Shown here in pieces: positions 32,512-40,605 of a stretch of 45,011 bases of DNA; the first letter of the stretch is position 1; every line of letters begins with the position of its first letter. The position numbers and the translations under genes are program-made. Source of the stretch: Acutalibacter sp. (lineage in GTDB: Bacteria; Bacillota; Clostridia; Oscillospirales; Acutalibacteraceae); contig JAFLRP010000154.1 of the NCBI GenBank assembly GCA_022511515.1, positions 1 to 45,011 on the forward strand. The letters are read 5' to 3'. Below the pieces are notes generated by a model, which saw nothing but the letters and a program-made list of their open reading frames with translations, was not told the origin of the DNA and searched no databases.

Positions 32512-34089
32512 TTAGCCGTAGAATGAGCTGGAATTTGACCTGCCGGTGTTTTCCGACAAGGTAAGTTCAATCGTCCCAGTCCCGCCGCCGGTCAGGCTGC
32601 GGTCCACGGTCAGGGTCACCACGTCGCCGGGTTTTTTATTGGCGATATAAGCCGTGATAGTAGCGTTAGAAGTGATCTGCGTGTCGTCGATGGCGGTGAT
32701 CATATCGCCCCGGCGCAGGCTGGACGCCGCCGCAGTATCGGTGGTGAGCTGGGTCACGTAGTACCCGGCGTTCATGCCGTAAAAACTGGCGGTCAGGCGG
32801 TCTACATACTGTCCGTAGAAGCCCGGCATGGCCCGGTCTTTCACATAGCCGTACTCGATCAGATCGGAGACGATAGGCTGCACCGTGTCAGCGGGAATGG
32901 CAAAACCCAGTCCCTCATAGCCGGTGGCAACGATCTTGGAAGAGTTGATGCCCACCACATGGCCGTTCATGTCCACCAATGCGCCGCCGGAGTTGCCGGG
33001 ATTGATGGCGGCGTCGGTCTGAATGCACTTCATGCTGTAGCCGGTGTCGCCGTTGGTGACCTCCCGGTTCAGGGCGGAGATATGCCCGAAGGTCACGCTG
33101 GAATTTAATTGCAGACCGCCGGGATTGCCGATGGCCATCACTTCGTCCGCCACCTGCAGGTCTTCGGAGGAGCCGAAGTCTGCCGGGGTCAGCTCGTCGT
33201 CAGTGGTGACTTTGATCACGGCCAGGTCGGTCTGAGTGTCCTCGCCGATCAGCTCCGCCTCGTAGGTCAAGCCGTCGGAGGTGACCACTTTCAGACTGGT
33301 GGCGCCGTCCACCACATGCTGATTGGTGACGATGTAGCCGTCCTCGGAGATGATGATGCCCGAGCCTTCCCCGGCAGGGGACAGGCTGGCTTCTTCGTCA
33401 TTCCAGCCGTACTCGCCGAAGCCGAAGAAGAAAAATCCGCCCTTCTGGGTGATCTGATAATTCTGCACGCAAACTACAGACGGAATGAGCTTCTGCGCCA
33501 CCTGCTGAGAGGTCAGCACGTCCTCCGTGACAACGGCGGAAGCGTTGCCGTTTGCCTGCTTGTAAATCGTAAAGGCCGCAGTTTTGCCCTCGTCACCCAC
33601 GGATTTGATGTCCACGATACCGTTTTGGATCATCATGGCGAACACGCCCACAGAGCCGAAGGAAACGACGGCACAGGCGAGCACCACTGCCAGAGCTTTC
33701 AAGAAAAATTTTCCGGCCTTTCTTTGCTTTTTCTTTTGGGGCTGTACGGGAGTATAGTAAGGAGAACTCTGGGCGTTCCAGATGTAGGCCGGTCTGGGCT
33801 GCTGGGGCGCGCCGTAGGCCGGGGTCGTGCCCTGAGGGTACACCGTGTGGTAGTTGGGGTTTTCCCTTGTGGGCGCGCTTTGGTACGTGCTGCTTTGGGG
33901 AGCAGGACTGCTTTGCGGGGTAGCGCCGCTCTGCGGATATCCCGTCTGTGCGCCGGTCTGAGCCGTATAAGGGCTCGTTCCCGTGCCGTAGCCGGGTGCT
34001 GCCGGGCGCTGCGGCTCGGAAGTTGTCTGAGAATTCTCCTGAGAATTCTGTTCTGTAGAATATTTTTTGTCGTCGTAAGGGTTATACAT
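32512..34089 (-). CDS. HtrA/DegP-like membrane-anchored serine protease (S1C) with PDZ domain
   Basis: 525 residues. A Gln/Ser/Pro-rich cytoplasmic tail (about 10-120) precedes a single membrane helix (about 127-154). The extracytoplasmic trypsin-like domain has His258 ('TNQHVVDGA'), Asp288 ('TDLAVIKV') and Ser367 ('INPGNSGGAL'); a PDZ domain fills about the last 95 residues. This class degrades or refolds damaged exported proteins. The ATG at 34089 follows AAAGGGAG; an in-frame GTG at 34110 overlaps that site. A long inverted repeat in the leader may mask the start region. Confidence 0.93.
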   Translation of the reverse strand: MYNPYDDKKYSTEQNSQENSQTTSEPQRPAAPGYGTGTSPYTAQTGAQTGYPQSGATPQSSPAPQSSTYQSAPTRENPNYHTVYPQGTTPAYGAPQQPRPAYIWNAQSSPYYTPVQPQKKKQRKAGKFFLKALAVVLACAVVSFGSVGVFAMMIQNGIVDIKSVGDEGKTAAFTIYKQANGNASAVVTEDVLTSQQVAQKLIPSVVCVQNYQITQKGGFFFFGFGEYGWNDEEASLSPAGEGSGIIISEDGYIVTNQHVVDGATSLKVVTSDGLTYEAELIGEDTQTDLAVIKVTTDDELTPADFGSSEDLQVADEVMAIGNPGGLQLNSSVTFGHISALNREVTNGDTGYSMKCIQTDAAINPGNSGGALVDMNGHVVGINSSKIVATGYEGLGFAIPADTVQPIVSDLIEYGYVKDRAMPGFYGQYVDRLTASFYGMNAGYYVTQLTTDTAAASSLRRGDMITAIDDTQITSNATITAYIANKKPGDVVTLTVDRSLTGGGTGTIELTLSENTGRSNSSSFYG

Positions 34090-34181
34090 AAAAAACCGTC
34101 TCCCTTTCACATTTGTTTTCGGGTTTTGTTACTCTGCCAAATAGTATGCCCCGGCTATGTGAAAAAGGTGTGACGGTTTTT
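34090..34181 (-). promoter_or_regulatory. Long-range inverted repeat in the HtrA leader
   Basis: GACGGTTTTT at 34172-34181 is the exact complement of AAAAACCGTC at 34091-34100. In the minus-strand transcript the second arm lies between the ribosome site and the ATG, so pairing across the 71-base loop would hinder initiation. Confidence 0.4.
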
Positions 34182-34224
34182 GTATTCTTCCATGAAAGTT
34201 TTTTGTTGCGAAGTAAAAGTAACT

Positions 34225-34794
34225 TTATGAGAGCTTTTCGATCATACCGCTTTTCTTCAATGCCAAACGAACGGCGGCATACAGCGGCACGGCCACCGCC
34301 ACGGCAATGGCGGCATTGGTGACGGAAGTCACGGCCTTTGTCCCCAGTGCGATCAGGGCAGCCTCTAAAGCGTTGCCCAACATCATGCTCTGGATAAAGC
34401 TCTTGCCCAAATACAACACCATGTAGGTGACGCTGCCGCAAACGGAACCGATCAGATTCCACCGGTGGTTCGCGCCTTTCCGTCCGCCGGCGTAGGCGAC
34501 CCACCCGCAAATCGCCGCCATGGCAAATTTGAACAGGAAGGTAAAGGGTGCGGAAGCGATATAGGCGGGATTGGTCAGGTCGTACAGGGCGGAGCCCACG
34601 CCCGCCGCCAATCCGCCGCCGATGGGTCCTAAAATCAGGCCGGACAGCAGGCAGAAGATATTGCCCAAGTGAATGCGGCTCACATTGCCCACCGCCACAG
34701 GGATGGGAATGCTGATCATATTCGACACGAAGACCAATGCCGCGAACACGGCGGTCAGGACCACCTTATATACGGTAGATTTCGACTTTTCCAT
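34225..34794 (-). CDS. ECF transporter S component (riboflavin/vitamin-type)
   Basis: 189 residues with about six hydrophobic helices. 'RIHLGNIFCLLSGLILGPI' followed by 'AAGVGSALYDL' is typical of ECF S components of the PF07155/PF12822 type, which bind a vitamin and use a shared EcfA/EcfT energising module. That module is not in the window. The substrate cannot be told. The ATG at 34794 has AGG 8 bases upstream; a GTG at 34803 is less well spaced. A perfect consensus promoter drives it, and no vitamin riboswitch is seen in the roughly 50-base leader. No terminator follows, so transcription may continue into the HtrA gene. Confidence 0.8.
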   Translation of the reverse strand: MEKSKSTVYKVVLTAVFAALVFVSNMISIPIPVAVGNVSRIHLGNIFCLLSGLILGPIGGGLAAGVGSALYDLTNPAYIASAPFTFLFKFAMAAICGWVAYAGGRKGANHRWNLIGSVCGSVTYMVLYLGKSFIQSMMLGNALEAALIALGTKAVTSVTNAAIAVAVAVPLYAAVRLALKKSGMIEKLS

Positions 34795-34853
34795 TTTTCT
34801 CACCTTTTCTTAAATTCTGCTTTTGCCAGTTATTTCCCTATTGGATCGGTATG

Positions 34854-34882
34854 ATTATAATTCTCCTATTATGCCCTGTCAA
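34854..34882 (-). promoter_or_regulatory. Consensus promoter of the ECF S component gene
   Basis: TTGACA (34877-34882), a 17-base spacer and TATAAT (34854-34859) on the minus strand: a perfect match, ending just below the malic enzyme stop codon. Confidence 0.85.
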
Positions 34883-34885
34883 ATA

Positions 34886-36061
34886 TTATGAAATTCTTGC
34901 CGCGCCGGTTTTCCGGGCGGCCTCCGCCACGGCCTTTGCCACGGCTTTCGCCACTTTTTCGTCCAGCGCGGAGGGAATGATATTGTCCTCGCGCAGCTCG
35001 CTTTCCGGGATCAGCCCGGCAATGGCATAGGCGGCGGCAACCTTCATTTCGTCGTTGATCTCCTTGGCCCGCACGTCCAGCGCGCCCCGGAAAATGCCGG
35101 GGAAAGCCAGCACATTGTTGATTTGATTGGGATAGTCGGAACGCCCGGTGCCCACCACCTTTGCCCCGGCTGCCAGCGCTTCCTCCGGGAAAATCTCCGG
35201 TGTGGGGTTGGCGCAGGCGAACACCAAGGGGTCCTTTGCCATGGTACGCACCATGTCCCCGGTGAGACACCCGGGCGCGGAGAAGCCCATGAACACGTCG
35301 GCGCCCCGGATCACGTCGGCAAGGGTGCCCGTTTTCCGCTGGGGATTGGTCGCTTCCGCCAATTCCGCCTGAGCGTCAGTCATGCCCGGCAGACCGGGCA
35401 CAAGGGCTCCGATCTTGTCGCAGACCACCACGTCTTTCAGTCCCAGCGCCATCAGCAGCCGGGTGCAGGCCGTGCCCGCAGCTCCCGCGCCGTTGACCAC
35501 GGCGGAAATATTTTCCAGCTTTTTGCCCGTCAGCTTGAGAGCGTTGATCATGGAGGCCACCGTCACCACGGCGGTGCCGTGCTGGTCATCGTGAAAGACC
35601 GGGATATCCAGCCTTTCTTTCAGTTTTCTTTCCACCTCAAAGCAGCGGGGCGCGGCGATATCCTCCAAATTGATGCCGCCGAAGGAGCCGGCAATCAGCT
35701 CTACCGTGCGGACGATCTCGTCCACGTCCTTGCTTCGCACGCAGATGGGGAACGCGTCCACCCCGGCAAAGGCCTTAAACAGGGCGCATTTGCCCTCCAT
35801 CACGGGCATTCCGGCTTCCGGGCCGATGTCCCCCAGTCCCAGTACGGCGGTGCCGTCTGTCACCACCGCCACCAGATTTCCCCGGCGGGTGTATTCATAG
35901 GATTTTTCCACGTCTTTCGCGATTTCCAAACAGGGCGCGGCCACACCGGGGGTGTAGGCCACCGCCAAATCTTTTTTGCTCGTCAAGGGACAGGGCGTTT
36001 CCACGCGAATTTTCCCCTGCCATTCCCGGTGCATTTCCAGCGCCTTTTCCTGATAATCCAC
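34886..36061 (-). CDS. NAD(P)-dependent malic enzyme
   Basis: 391 residues, the short bacterial type. 'YTPGVAAPCLEI' (catalytic Tyr), 'TDGTAVLGLGDIG', 'GGINLEDIAAPRCFEVE' and 'VFHDDQHGTAVV' (metal site) form the malic domain. 'VVNGAGAAGTAC' is the dinucleotide-binding loop, and 'NPTPEIFPEEA' follows. It oxidatively decarboxylates malate to pyruvate. The GTG at 36061 has AAGGAAG 7 bases upstream. It is a single-gene unit with its own promoter. Cofactor preference is not decidable here. Confidence 0.95.
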   Translation of the reverse strand: MDYQEKALEMHREWQGKIRVETPCPLTSKKDLAVAYTPGVAAPCLEIAKDVEKSYEYTRRGNLVAVVTDGTAVLGLGDIGPEAGMPVMEGKCALFKAFAGVDAFPICVRSKDVDEIVRTVELIAGSFGGINLEDIAAPRCFEVERKLKERLDIPVFHDDQHGTAVVTVASMINALKLTGKKLENISAVVNGAGAAGTACTRLLMALGLKDVVVCDKIGALVPGLPGMTDAQAELAEATNPQRKTGTLADVIRGADVFMGFSAPGCLTGDMVRTMAKDPLVFACANPTPEIFPEEALAAGAKVVGTGRSDYPNQINNVLAFPGIFRGALDVRAKEINDEMKVAAAYAIAGLIPESELREDNIIPSALDEKVAKAVAKAVAEAARKTGAARIS

Positions 36062-36104
36062 AAAAACACTTCCTTACTTTTCGCCGCCTGATTTACTGGC
36101 TCAT

Positions 36105-36133
36105 AGTATAGCAATTTTCTCCCTGAAAATCAA
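36105..36133 (-). promoter_or_regulatory. Promoter of the malic enzyme gene
   Basis: TTGATT (36128-36133), a 17-base spacer and TATACT (36105-36110) on the minus strand, with a TG just upstream of the -10. Confidence 0.65.
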
Positions 36134-36160
36134 TCTTCTTTTCCCGTTTCCATCACAAGG

Positions 36161-36197
36161 AAAAGCACCCTCGGTACTCCGTACCGAGGGTGCTTTT
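36161..36197 (-). terminator. Terminator of the sigma/anti-sigma operon
   Basis: A 17-bp perfect stem (36161-36177 with 36181-36197) with a 3-base loop and T-rich flank. Confidence 0.88.
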
Positions 36198-36213
36198 CTT
36201 TTTGTCTACGAAA

Positions 36214-37797
36214 TCAGTTCTGGTTTACCTCCAAGGTGATCTCCTGGTCGAGGACCAGCTCTCTTGCGGAATCATAAACCTTTACGGTCAGGGGGTGGGT
36301 CAGATCCAGCCCCGCGTAACCGTTTAGCAGGATCATCATATAGACCGTGTGCTCCGTGCCGGGAACCCTGTCGAGGATACTCCCGTCATCCTCGTACTCG
36401 AAATAGAGGAAGTTGTCGGACCAGCCGTTGTCATTCCAGTGAATCTGTCGGCTGTCCACCAGCGTGCCGTCCTGCCAGACTTCTACCCACAGGTCCTCCC
36501 GCTTTCCGCTGCCGCTGGCCAGATACAGCATGGGTTTCTCCTGCTCAGCGCGGTATTTCTCCACAAGATAGCCGTCCTGCAGGTTTTGAATGGCCTCCAC
36601 GCCGCAGGCGTAGTCCGCAGAGGGCGCGCGTTTGAGATCTTCTTCACTGCCGATACGGGCGGTGCCATTTACGAAATCGACGACAAAAACAGCCTCATGT
36701 TTGTGAGAACCGTTTTTATCAAACAGAGACCACACGACACTCCGGGTCTCGGATTCCGACAAGCCCGCCATGACGTTCATGTCCCGTACGATCCCATTCA
36801 TCGGCAGAGATTCTTCCCCTCCGAAAAAGCCGATAGCGATGCCGTCGTCAAAGCCGGCCCCGGAGGCGGGATTGTTGTAGGTCTCCGGGTATTCGAGCTC
36901 CAGATAGGTCACCACTGGGTTGGAGGTGGCGGAAAGCAACCGGATACCGTTTATTTCCATGCCCTCGCAGTCAATTTCTTTTGTGGGGATTTCCCTTTTT
37001 TGCACGGTAAAGGGCAAGGTAAATCCGGAAGAATTGACGGGGATTCCGTTGCCGGAAAACCCATCGAAACTCAGCTCGACTTCCAGAGAATCCGCGCCCT
37101 GCAGGTGGTCTGGTACGCGGAAGCCCTTCAACATCCCATAGGTGCCGTCACCGAGCTTCGTCAGAAAGTAGTCGCTCAAATCGCAAAAACCGTTTCCGGT
37201 GCCGTGGGGATATTCCACTTGTCCTTTTTCGTTGTGGCGTATTTGAGGCTCGCCGTTGATGATGACGTCATACTTCGATTGGAAAATCTCCGTGATCCAA
37301 TCATCGTCCACGTTCAGTTGGAACTCCAGACCGGCAAGGACAAAGCTCCCGTCATAGTAGACTTCCCTGAGCTGGGCCGTAATGGCCCTTTCAAAGACGC
37401 TCCCTGCAGGTACGACAACGGTGGAGCCCTCCTCTTCTGAGACGTCCACGGCGTATTCCGAAATGCGGCTGCTGGCGAGCTTCATATTTACAGTGGGGCT
37501 GTAGCCCCTGTTGACGAATTGAAAGATACTGCCCACCAAGGGCAGATTTTCCGCCAGCGCCGGATTCAGTCCGTTCAATCCCAACAGCAGCAAAAAGGCG
37601 GCGGCCAGTGAGGAAACCGTTGCCGCGGCGGTCTTCCACACTCTCCCCATCTGAGAGTGTTTCTTCACAGGCACTTCTTCCGGCAGTTCGGCGTAGACCT
37701 GCCGCAGCTTTTTGTCGATGATGTCCGGCACAGCGGAAAGCTCCAAACTTTCCCGGATTTTGTTGGCTTCGTATTCGTTATCCACTGCAAACTTCAT
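36214..37797 (-). CDS. DUF4179 membrane protein, probable anti-sigma factor
   Basis: 528 residues. A cytoplasmic N-terminus (about 1-55) precedes a single membrane helix (about 56-78). The DUF4179 signature 'NPALAENLPLVGSIFQFVN' follows, then about 400 extracytoplasmic residues with beta-rich, possibly Ig-like, repeats. It overlaps the end of the sigma-factor gene by 20 bases, the usual layout for a sigma/anti-sigma pair, so it most likely holds the sigma factor at the membrane until an envelope signal. The ATG at 37797 has GGGAGG 9 bases upstream. The signal is unknown. Confidence 0.82.
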   Translation of the reverse strand: MKFAVDNEYEANKIRESLELSAVPDIIDKKLRQVYAELPEEVPVKKHSQMGRVWKTAAATVSSLAAAFLLLLGLNGLNPALAENLPLVGSIFQFVNRGYSPTVNMKLASSRISEYAVDVSEEEGSTVVVPAGSVFERAITAQLREVYYDGSFVLAGLEFQLNVDDDWITEIFQSKYDVIINGEPQIRHNEKGQVEYPHGTGNGFCDLSDYFLTKLGDGTYGMLKGFRVPDHLQGADSLEVELSFDGFSGNGIPVNSSGFTLPFTVQKREIPTKEIDCEGMEINGIRLLSATSNPVVTYLELEYPETYNNPASGAGFDDGIAIGFFGGEESLPMNGIVRDMNVMAGLSESETRSVVWSLFDKNGSHKHEAVFVVDFVNGTARIGSEEDLKRAPSADYACGVEAIQNLQDGYLVEKYRAEQEKPMLYLASGSGKREDLWVEVWQDGTLVDSRQIHWNDNGWSDNFLYFEYEDDGSILDRVPGTEHTVYMMILLNGYAGLDLTHPLTVKVYDSARELVLDQEITLEVNQN

Positions 37798-38326
37798 GCT
37801 GCGATTCCTCCCTTTCTTCATAGACTTTGCGAAAACGGTTCCTGCTTCTGTTTAAGCGCGTCTTTACGGCGTTCTCCCGGATGTGCAGAAGCTGGGCAAT
37901 CTCTTTCACCGACAAATCTTCCATGTAGAACAGCGTCAAAATCAGCCGGTCGTTTTCCGCAAGCTCCCGAAAGCTTGCCTGAATGTCGATGACGTTGTCA
38001 TAGTCCCCCATGCGGTCAGCTTTCCACGCGGTTTCGGGAAGCTCCTCCAGCGGGATCGTTCTCTTTTGCTGCTGTAATATGCCGTAACAGTTATAGATCA
38101 AAATTCTGGTGAGCCAGGTCTTAAAATACTGGGGATTGCGCAGGCCGCAGAGCTTTGTGAAGGCGGTGAGCACCGTTTCCGCGATGGCGTCCGCCGCGTC
38201 CTCTTCCCTGTGCAGAATGGCCAGCGCCGTGCGGCTCATGGACAGCTTGCTTTCTTCCATCAGTTGGACGAACGCGTCCTTATTGCCCTGTTGGGCTTTT
38301 CGCACCAGCTTTTCCGTCTTGCCCAA
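37778..38326 (-). CDS. RNA polymerase sigma-70 family factor (ECF type)
   Basis: 182 residues with region 2 ('KDAFVQLMEESKLSMSRTAL' onward, then 'DAIAETVLTAF' and 'YFKTWLTRILIYNCYGIL') and region 4 ('LILTLFYMEDLSVKEIAQLL' and 'VKTRLNRSRNRFRKVY'). It is a small group-4 sigma factor. The start is a TTG at 38326 with AAGGAGG and 7-base spacing; the open frame to 38359 begins ahead of this site and is not used. The downstream overlapping DUF4179 gene is the probable anti-sigma partner. A GTAACC-type promoter upstream suggests autoregulation. Confidence 0.9.
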   Translation of the reverse strand: MGKTEKLVRKAQQGNKDAFVQLMEESKLSMSRTALAILHREEDAADAIAETVLTAFTKLCGLRNPQYFKTWLTRILIYNCYGILQQQKRTIPLEELPETAWKADRMGDYDNVIDIQASFRELAENDRLILTLFYMEDLSVKEIAQLLHIRENAVKTRLNRSRNRFRKVYEEREESQHEVCSG

Positions 38327-38373
38327 AGTTTTCCCTCCTTTTCCGTTTCTTTTCCGCAAAAGCTTTTACATCT

Positions 38374-38404
38374 ATTAGAGGAATTACATCGCCAAAAGGT
38401 TACA
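38374..38404 (-). promoter_or_regulatory. Candidate ECF-type autoregulatory promoter
   Basis: TGTAACC (38398-38404), a 17-base spacer and CTCTAAT (38374-38380) on the minus strand. The AAC core in the -35 is typical of ECF-sigma promoters. It lies about 50 bases before the sigma start. Confidence 0.5.
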
Positions 38405-38448
38405 CACAAAATGAAAAAATCTTCTTCGACGAAAAAATCCGAGAGCAA

Positions 38449-38514
38449 AAGTTGGTGAAACTTTTCGTTTCACCAACTTCCAAAAAAATTCCGGAGTAAA
38501 CCCCGGAATTTTTT
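38449..38514 (-). terminator. Double terminator after the GH25 operon
   Basis: The hairpin 38483-38494 with 38503-38514 (12 bp) is followed by T on the minus strand. Next to it, 38449-38461 with 38467-38479 (13 bp, perfect) is of the GGTGA type. Confidence 0.8.
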
Positions 38515-38537
38515 CTGACTATAGGCTTATTTTAAAA

Positions 38538-39446
38538 CTAAAACGGCTTGAAGCAGATATTCACGTCCACGCCGCTGTCGATGCCGGGGACCTCCCCCTC
38601 GCTGGTGTACTGCCACATGCGGTAGCTGTAATACATACTGGGAATCCGGGCGTATTCGGCATACCACATATCGTAATCCTTCCACTGATCCAGATCGAAG
38701 AAATGGTAGGCCTGATGCTTGTTGAAATAGACGCAGGGCGTGTACCCCGCTTCCTTGACCTTCTCACAGAACGCCGTGCCGATTTTCGTCACCGCTTCCC
38801 CGGACATGCCGTAGGCCCGCAGGTCCTCCGCCGACAGCCGTTCGCTGGGGGTGGGAGATTCCCAGTCAAACACCACGGGATAGGTAAGCTCCCGCTGATC
38901 CAAAAGATTCAAAGCAAAATCCGCTTCGGCCCGAGCCTCCGCTTCCGTCACCGCCTGGGAGAAAAAGTACACTCCCACGTCCAGCCCGGCGGCCGTTGCG
39001 CCGTCGTAATTCTGCTGGAAGGTGCTGTCCTCATTTAAGAGTCCCTGAGTCATGCCCCGATAGCCCACCCGAAGGATGGCGAAATCGATCCCGGCGTTTT
39101 TCACCTGCGCCCAGTCGATGTTCCCCTGATACTCAGACACATCCACGCCCATGCAGGCCTTGGCGTCATCATACCGGGTCAATCCGTCCCGAATGATAAA
39201 CTTTTTCATGTCATACGGGTTTTTGGGCAGGTCGAATTTGGGAATGAGAGTTTCCCCGTCGTACATATCCTCTACCAAAATTTCCCCCTCCGGGACGGAA
39301 ACGCCGCTGATGGGCTCCCCCACCGAGCCGGGGGACTCCCCGCTATTCAGGGAAGCGACGACGGCAGCAAGGACCAGCAGGATCACCAGCAGCCCGCCGG
39401 CAACGATGTAAAACAGCTTTTTCTTTTGTACATCATCGAGCCGCAT
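38538..39446 (-). CDS. GH25-family muramidase, membrane-anchored
   Basis: 302 residues. An N-terminal membrane anchor (about 11-33) and a short stalk precede a GH25 lysozyme domain (about 98-302). The three catalytic acids are in place: Asp102 in 'GVDVSEYQG', and Asp194 and Glu196 in 'VVFDWESP'. It should cut the MurNAc-GlcNAc bond of peptidoglycan outside the membrane. It lies 45 bases behind a paralogous gene on the same strand. A G-rich ribosome site lies 7 bases before the ATG. Confidence 0.92.
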   Translation of the reverse strand: MRLDDVQKKKLFYIVAGGLLVILLVLAAVVASLNSGESPGSVGEPISGVSVPEGEILVEDMYDGETLIPKFDLPKNPYDMKKFIIRDGLTRYDDAKACMGVDVSEYQGNIDWAQVKNAGIDFAILRVGYRGMTQGLLNEDSTFQQNYDGATAAGLDVGVYFFSQAVTEAEARAEADFALNLLDQRELTYPVVFDWESPTPSERLSAEDLRAYGMSGEAVTKIGTAFCEKVKEAGYTPCVYFNKHQAYHFFDLDQWKDYDMWYAEYARIPSMYYSYRMWQYTSEGEVPGIDSGVDVNICFKPF

Positions 39447-39491
39447 GCCGTTTCCCCCCTTCCGCGAAATTTTCTGCCCGAAAAGGCAGCA

Positions 39492-40385
39492 TTATTTGCC
39501 ATACTTCTTCAAAGAGAGATTGATGGGCACTTCTCCCTCAATGCCCGGTACTGTGCCGGACTTTGTATATTGCCACATGGTGAAATCGTAATAGAAGCTG
39601 GGAGCGCTGCGGAATTCCGCGTACCACATATCGTACCCGGAGAGAGTAGACAAGTTCAGCTTCGTATAGCCCATGGACTTATCGCAATAGTAGGCGGCGG
39701 TGTGCCCGGCAGCCTTGACCTTCTTGCAGAAGGTGTCGATAAAGCCCGTGACCTGGTCGCCGTTGCAACGAACGGTCCGCTTGGTTTCATCTAAAGTGCC
39801 GTCGTCCTTCGTGCCGTACTCCCAGTAGATCGCCACCGGGTAGGTCACATTGTAGACCCGGATCTGCTCCAGCACGAAGGCGGCTTCCTCGTCGGCCTCC
39901 GCGTCGGTAACCGCCTTGGAATAGAAATACACGCCCACCGGCAATCCCACTGCCGTTGCGCCCTTGATATTGTCCTCAAATTTCTCGTCGAGAGCGATCA
40001 CGCCGTTGTCGTCGCCTCTCCAGCCTACCCGGATCATGGCGTAGTCCACGCCGCTGTCCTTGACCTGCTGCCAGTTGATATCCCCTTTTTTGGAATTGAC
40101 GTTGATCCCCACGAAGGAGTTGCCTTCCTCGTAGGTGATCACGCCCTTATTCTCCAAAAACTTGTCCGGTTTATAGGAATTGGTGGGGATATTGAAGTAG
40201 GGAATGGTCATCTTCCCCTCGTACATGTCGTTGACGGTCAGCTCTGTGGAACCGATTTTGGAGACCAGCTCCACGCTGCTTTCTCTCGGCCCCTGCAACA
40301 CGATCACCACGGAAACGATGACCAGCACCGCTACCAGCAGCACGGTGAGCGCCAGGAAAATATATCGTCTTTTTATTGAATCCAT
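39492..40385 (-). CDS. GH25-like protein with degraded catalytic site
   Basis: 297 residues. Membrane anchor (about 9-30) and the same stalk motif ('VNDMYEGKMTIPYFNIP') as its neighbour, followed by a GH25 fold. Two of the three catalytic acids are replaced: the first Asp by Asn95 ('GINVNSKKGDINW') and the second by Tyr187 ('VAIYWEYG'), while Glu189 remains. It is probably not a muramidase, but may bind peptidoglycan or regulate the active paralogue encoded 45 bases downstream. The frame is intact and the fold motifs are kept, which argues against a decaying pseudogene. Confidence 0.82.
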   Translation of the reverse strand: MDSIKRRYIFLALTVLLVAVLVIVSVVIVLQGPRESSVELVSKIGSTELTVNDMYEGKMTIPYFNIPTNSYKPDKFLENKGVITYEEGNSFVGINVNSKKGDINWQQVKDSGVDYAMIRVGWRGDDNGVIALDEKFEDNIKGATAVGLPVGVYFYSKAVTDAEADEEAAFVLEQIRVYNVTYPVAIYWEYGTKDDGTLDETKRTVRCNGDQVTGFIDTFCKKVKAAGHTAAYYCDKSMGYTKLNLSTLSGYDMWYAEFRSAPSFYYDFTMWQYTKSGTVPGIEGEVPINLSLKKYGK

Positions 40386-40454
40386 ATAAGTGCATTCCTT
40401 TCACGGTAAAAAACAAAATGACCAGAACGTTCGTCAGAGCGTAAAGTTATATTT

Positions 40455-40483
40455 ATTATACAAGGATTTTGCCGAAAACGCAA
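40455..40483 (-). promoter_or_regulatory. Promoter of the GH25 operon
   Basis: TTGCGT (40478-40483), a 17-base spacer and TATAAT (40455-40460) on the minus strand. Confidence 0.65.
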
Positions 40484-40523
40484 CGTTTTTCCTGTTTTTT
40501 TAGAAAACCGTAAGGGTTTTTCC

Positions 40524-40552
40524 TTGCTGGGAAAATCATTTTTTGCTACAAT
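40524..40552 (+). promoter_or_regulatory. Promoter of the GNAT operon
   Basis: TTGCTG (40524-40529), a 17-base spacer and TACAAT (40547-40552), with TG upstream. It is divergent from the GH25 promoter, with a small dyad (AAAACC 40504-40509 with GGTTTT 40515-40520) between them. Confidence 0.6.
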
Positions 40553-40605
40553 AAGAAAAAATCCGGCTTTTTCTCCCGGAAAGAAAGCGTGACAGAGGAA
40601 GACTT

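Noticed and set aside
33109..34173. Open frame of 354 codons on the plus strand
   Set aside because: Antisense to the HtrA-type protease, His/Arg-rich with no recognisable fold.
34795..34853. Vitamin riboswitch before the ECF S component
   Set aside because: The leader after the consensus promoter is only about 50 bases and has no strong stem.
36349..37440. Open frame of 363 codons on the plus strand
   Set aside because: Antisense to the DUF4179 gene; no start signal or family similarity.
39492..40385. Degraded GH25 gene as a pseudogene
   Set aside because: Full-length frame with promoter, ribosome site and conserved non-catalytic motifs; loss is limited to catalytic acids.
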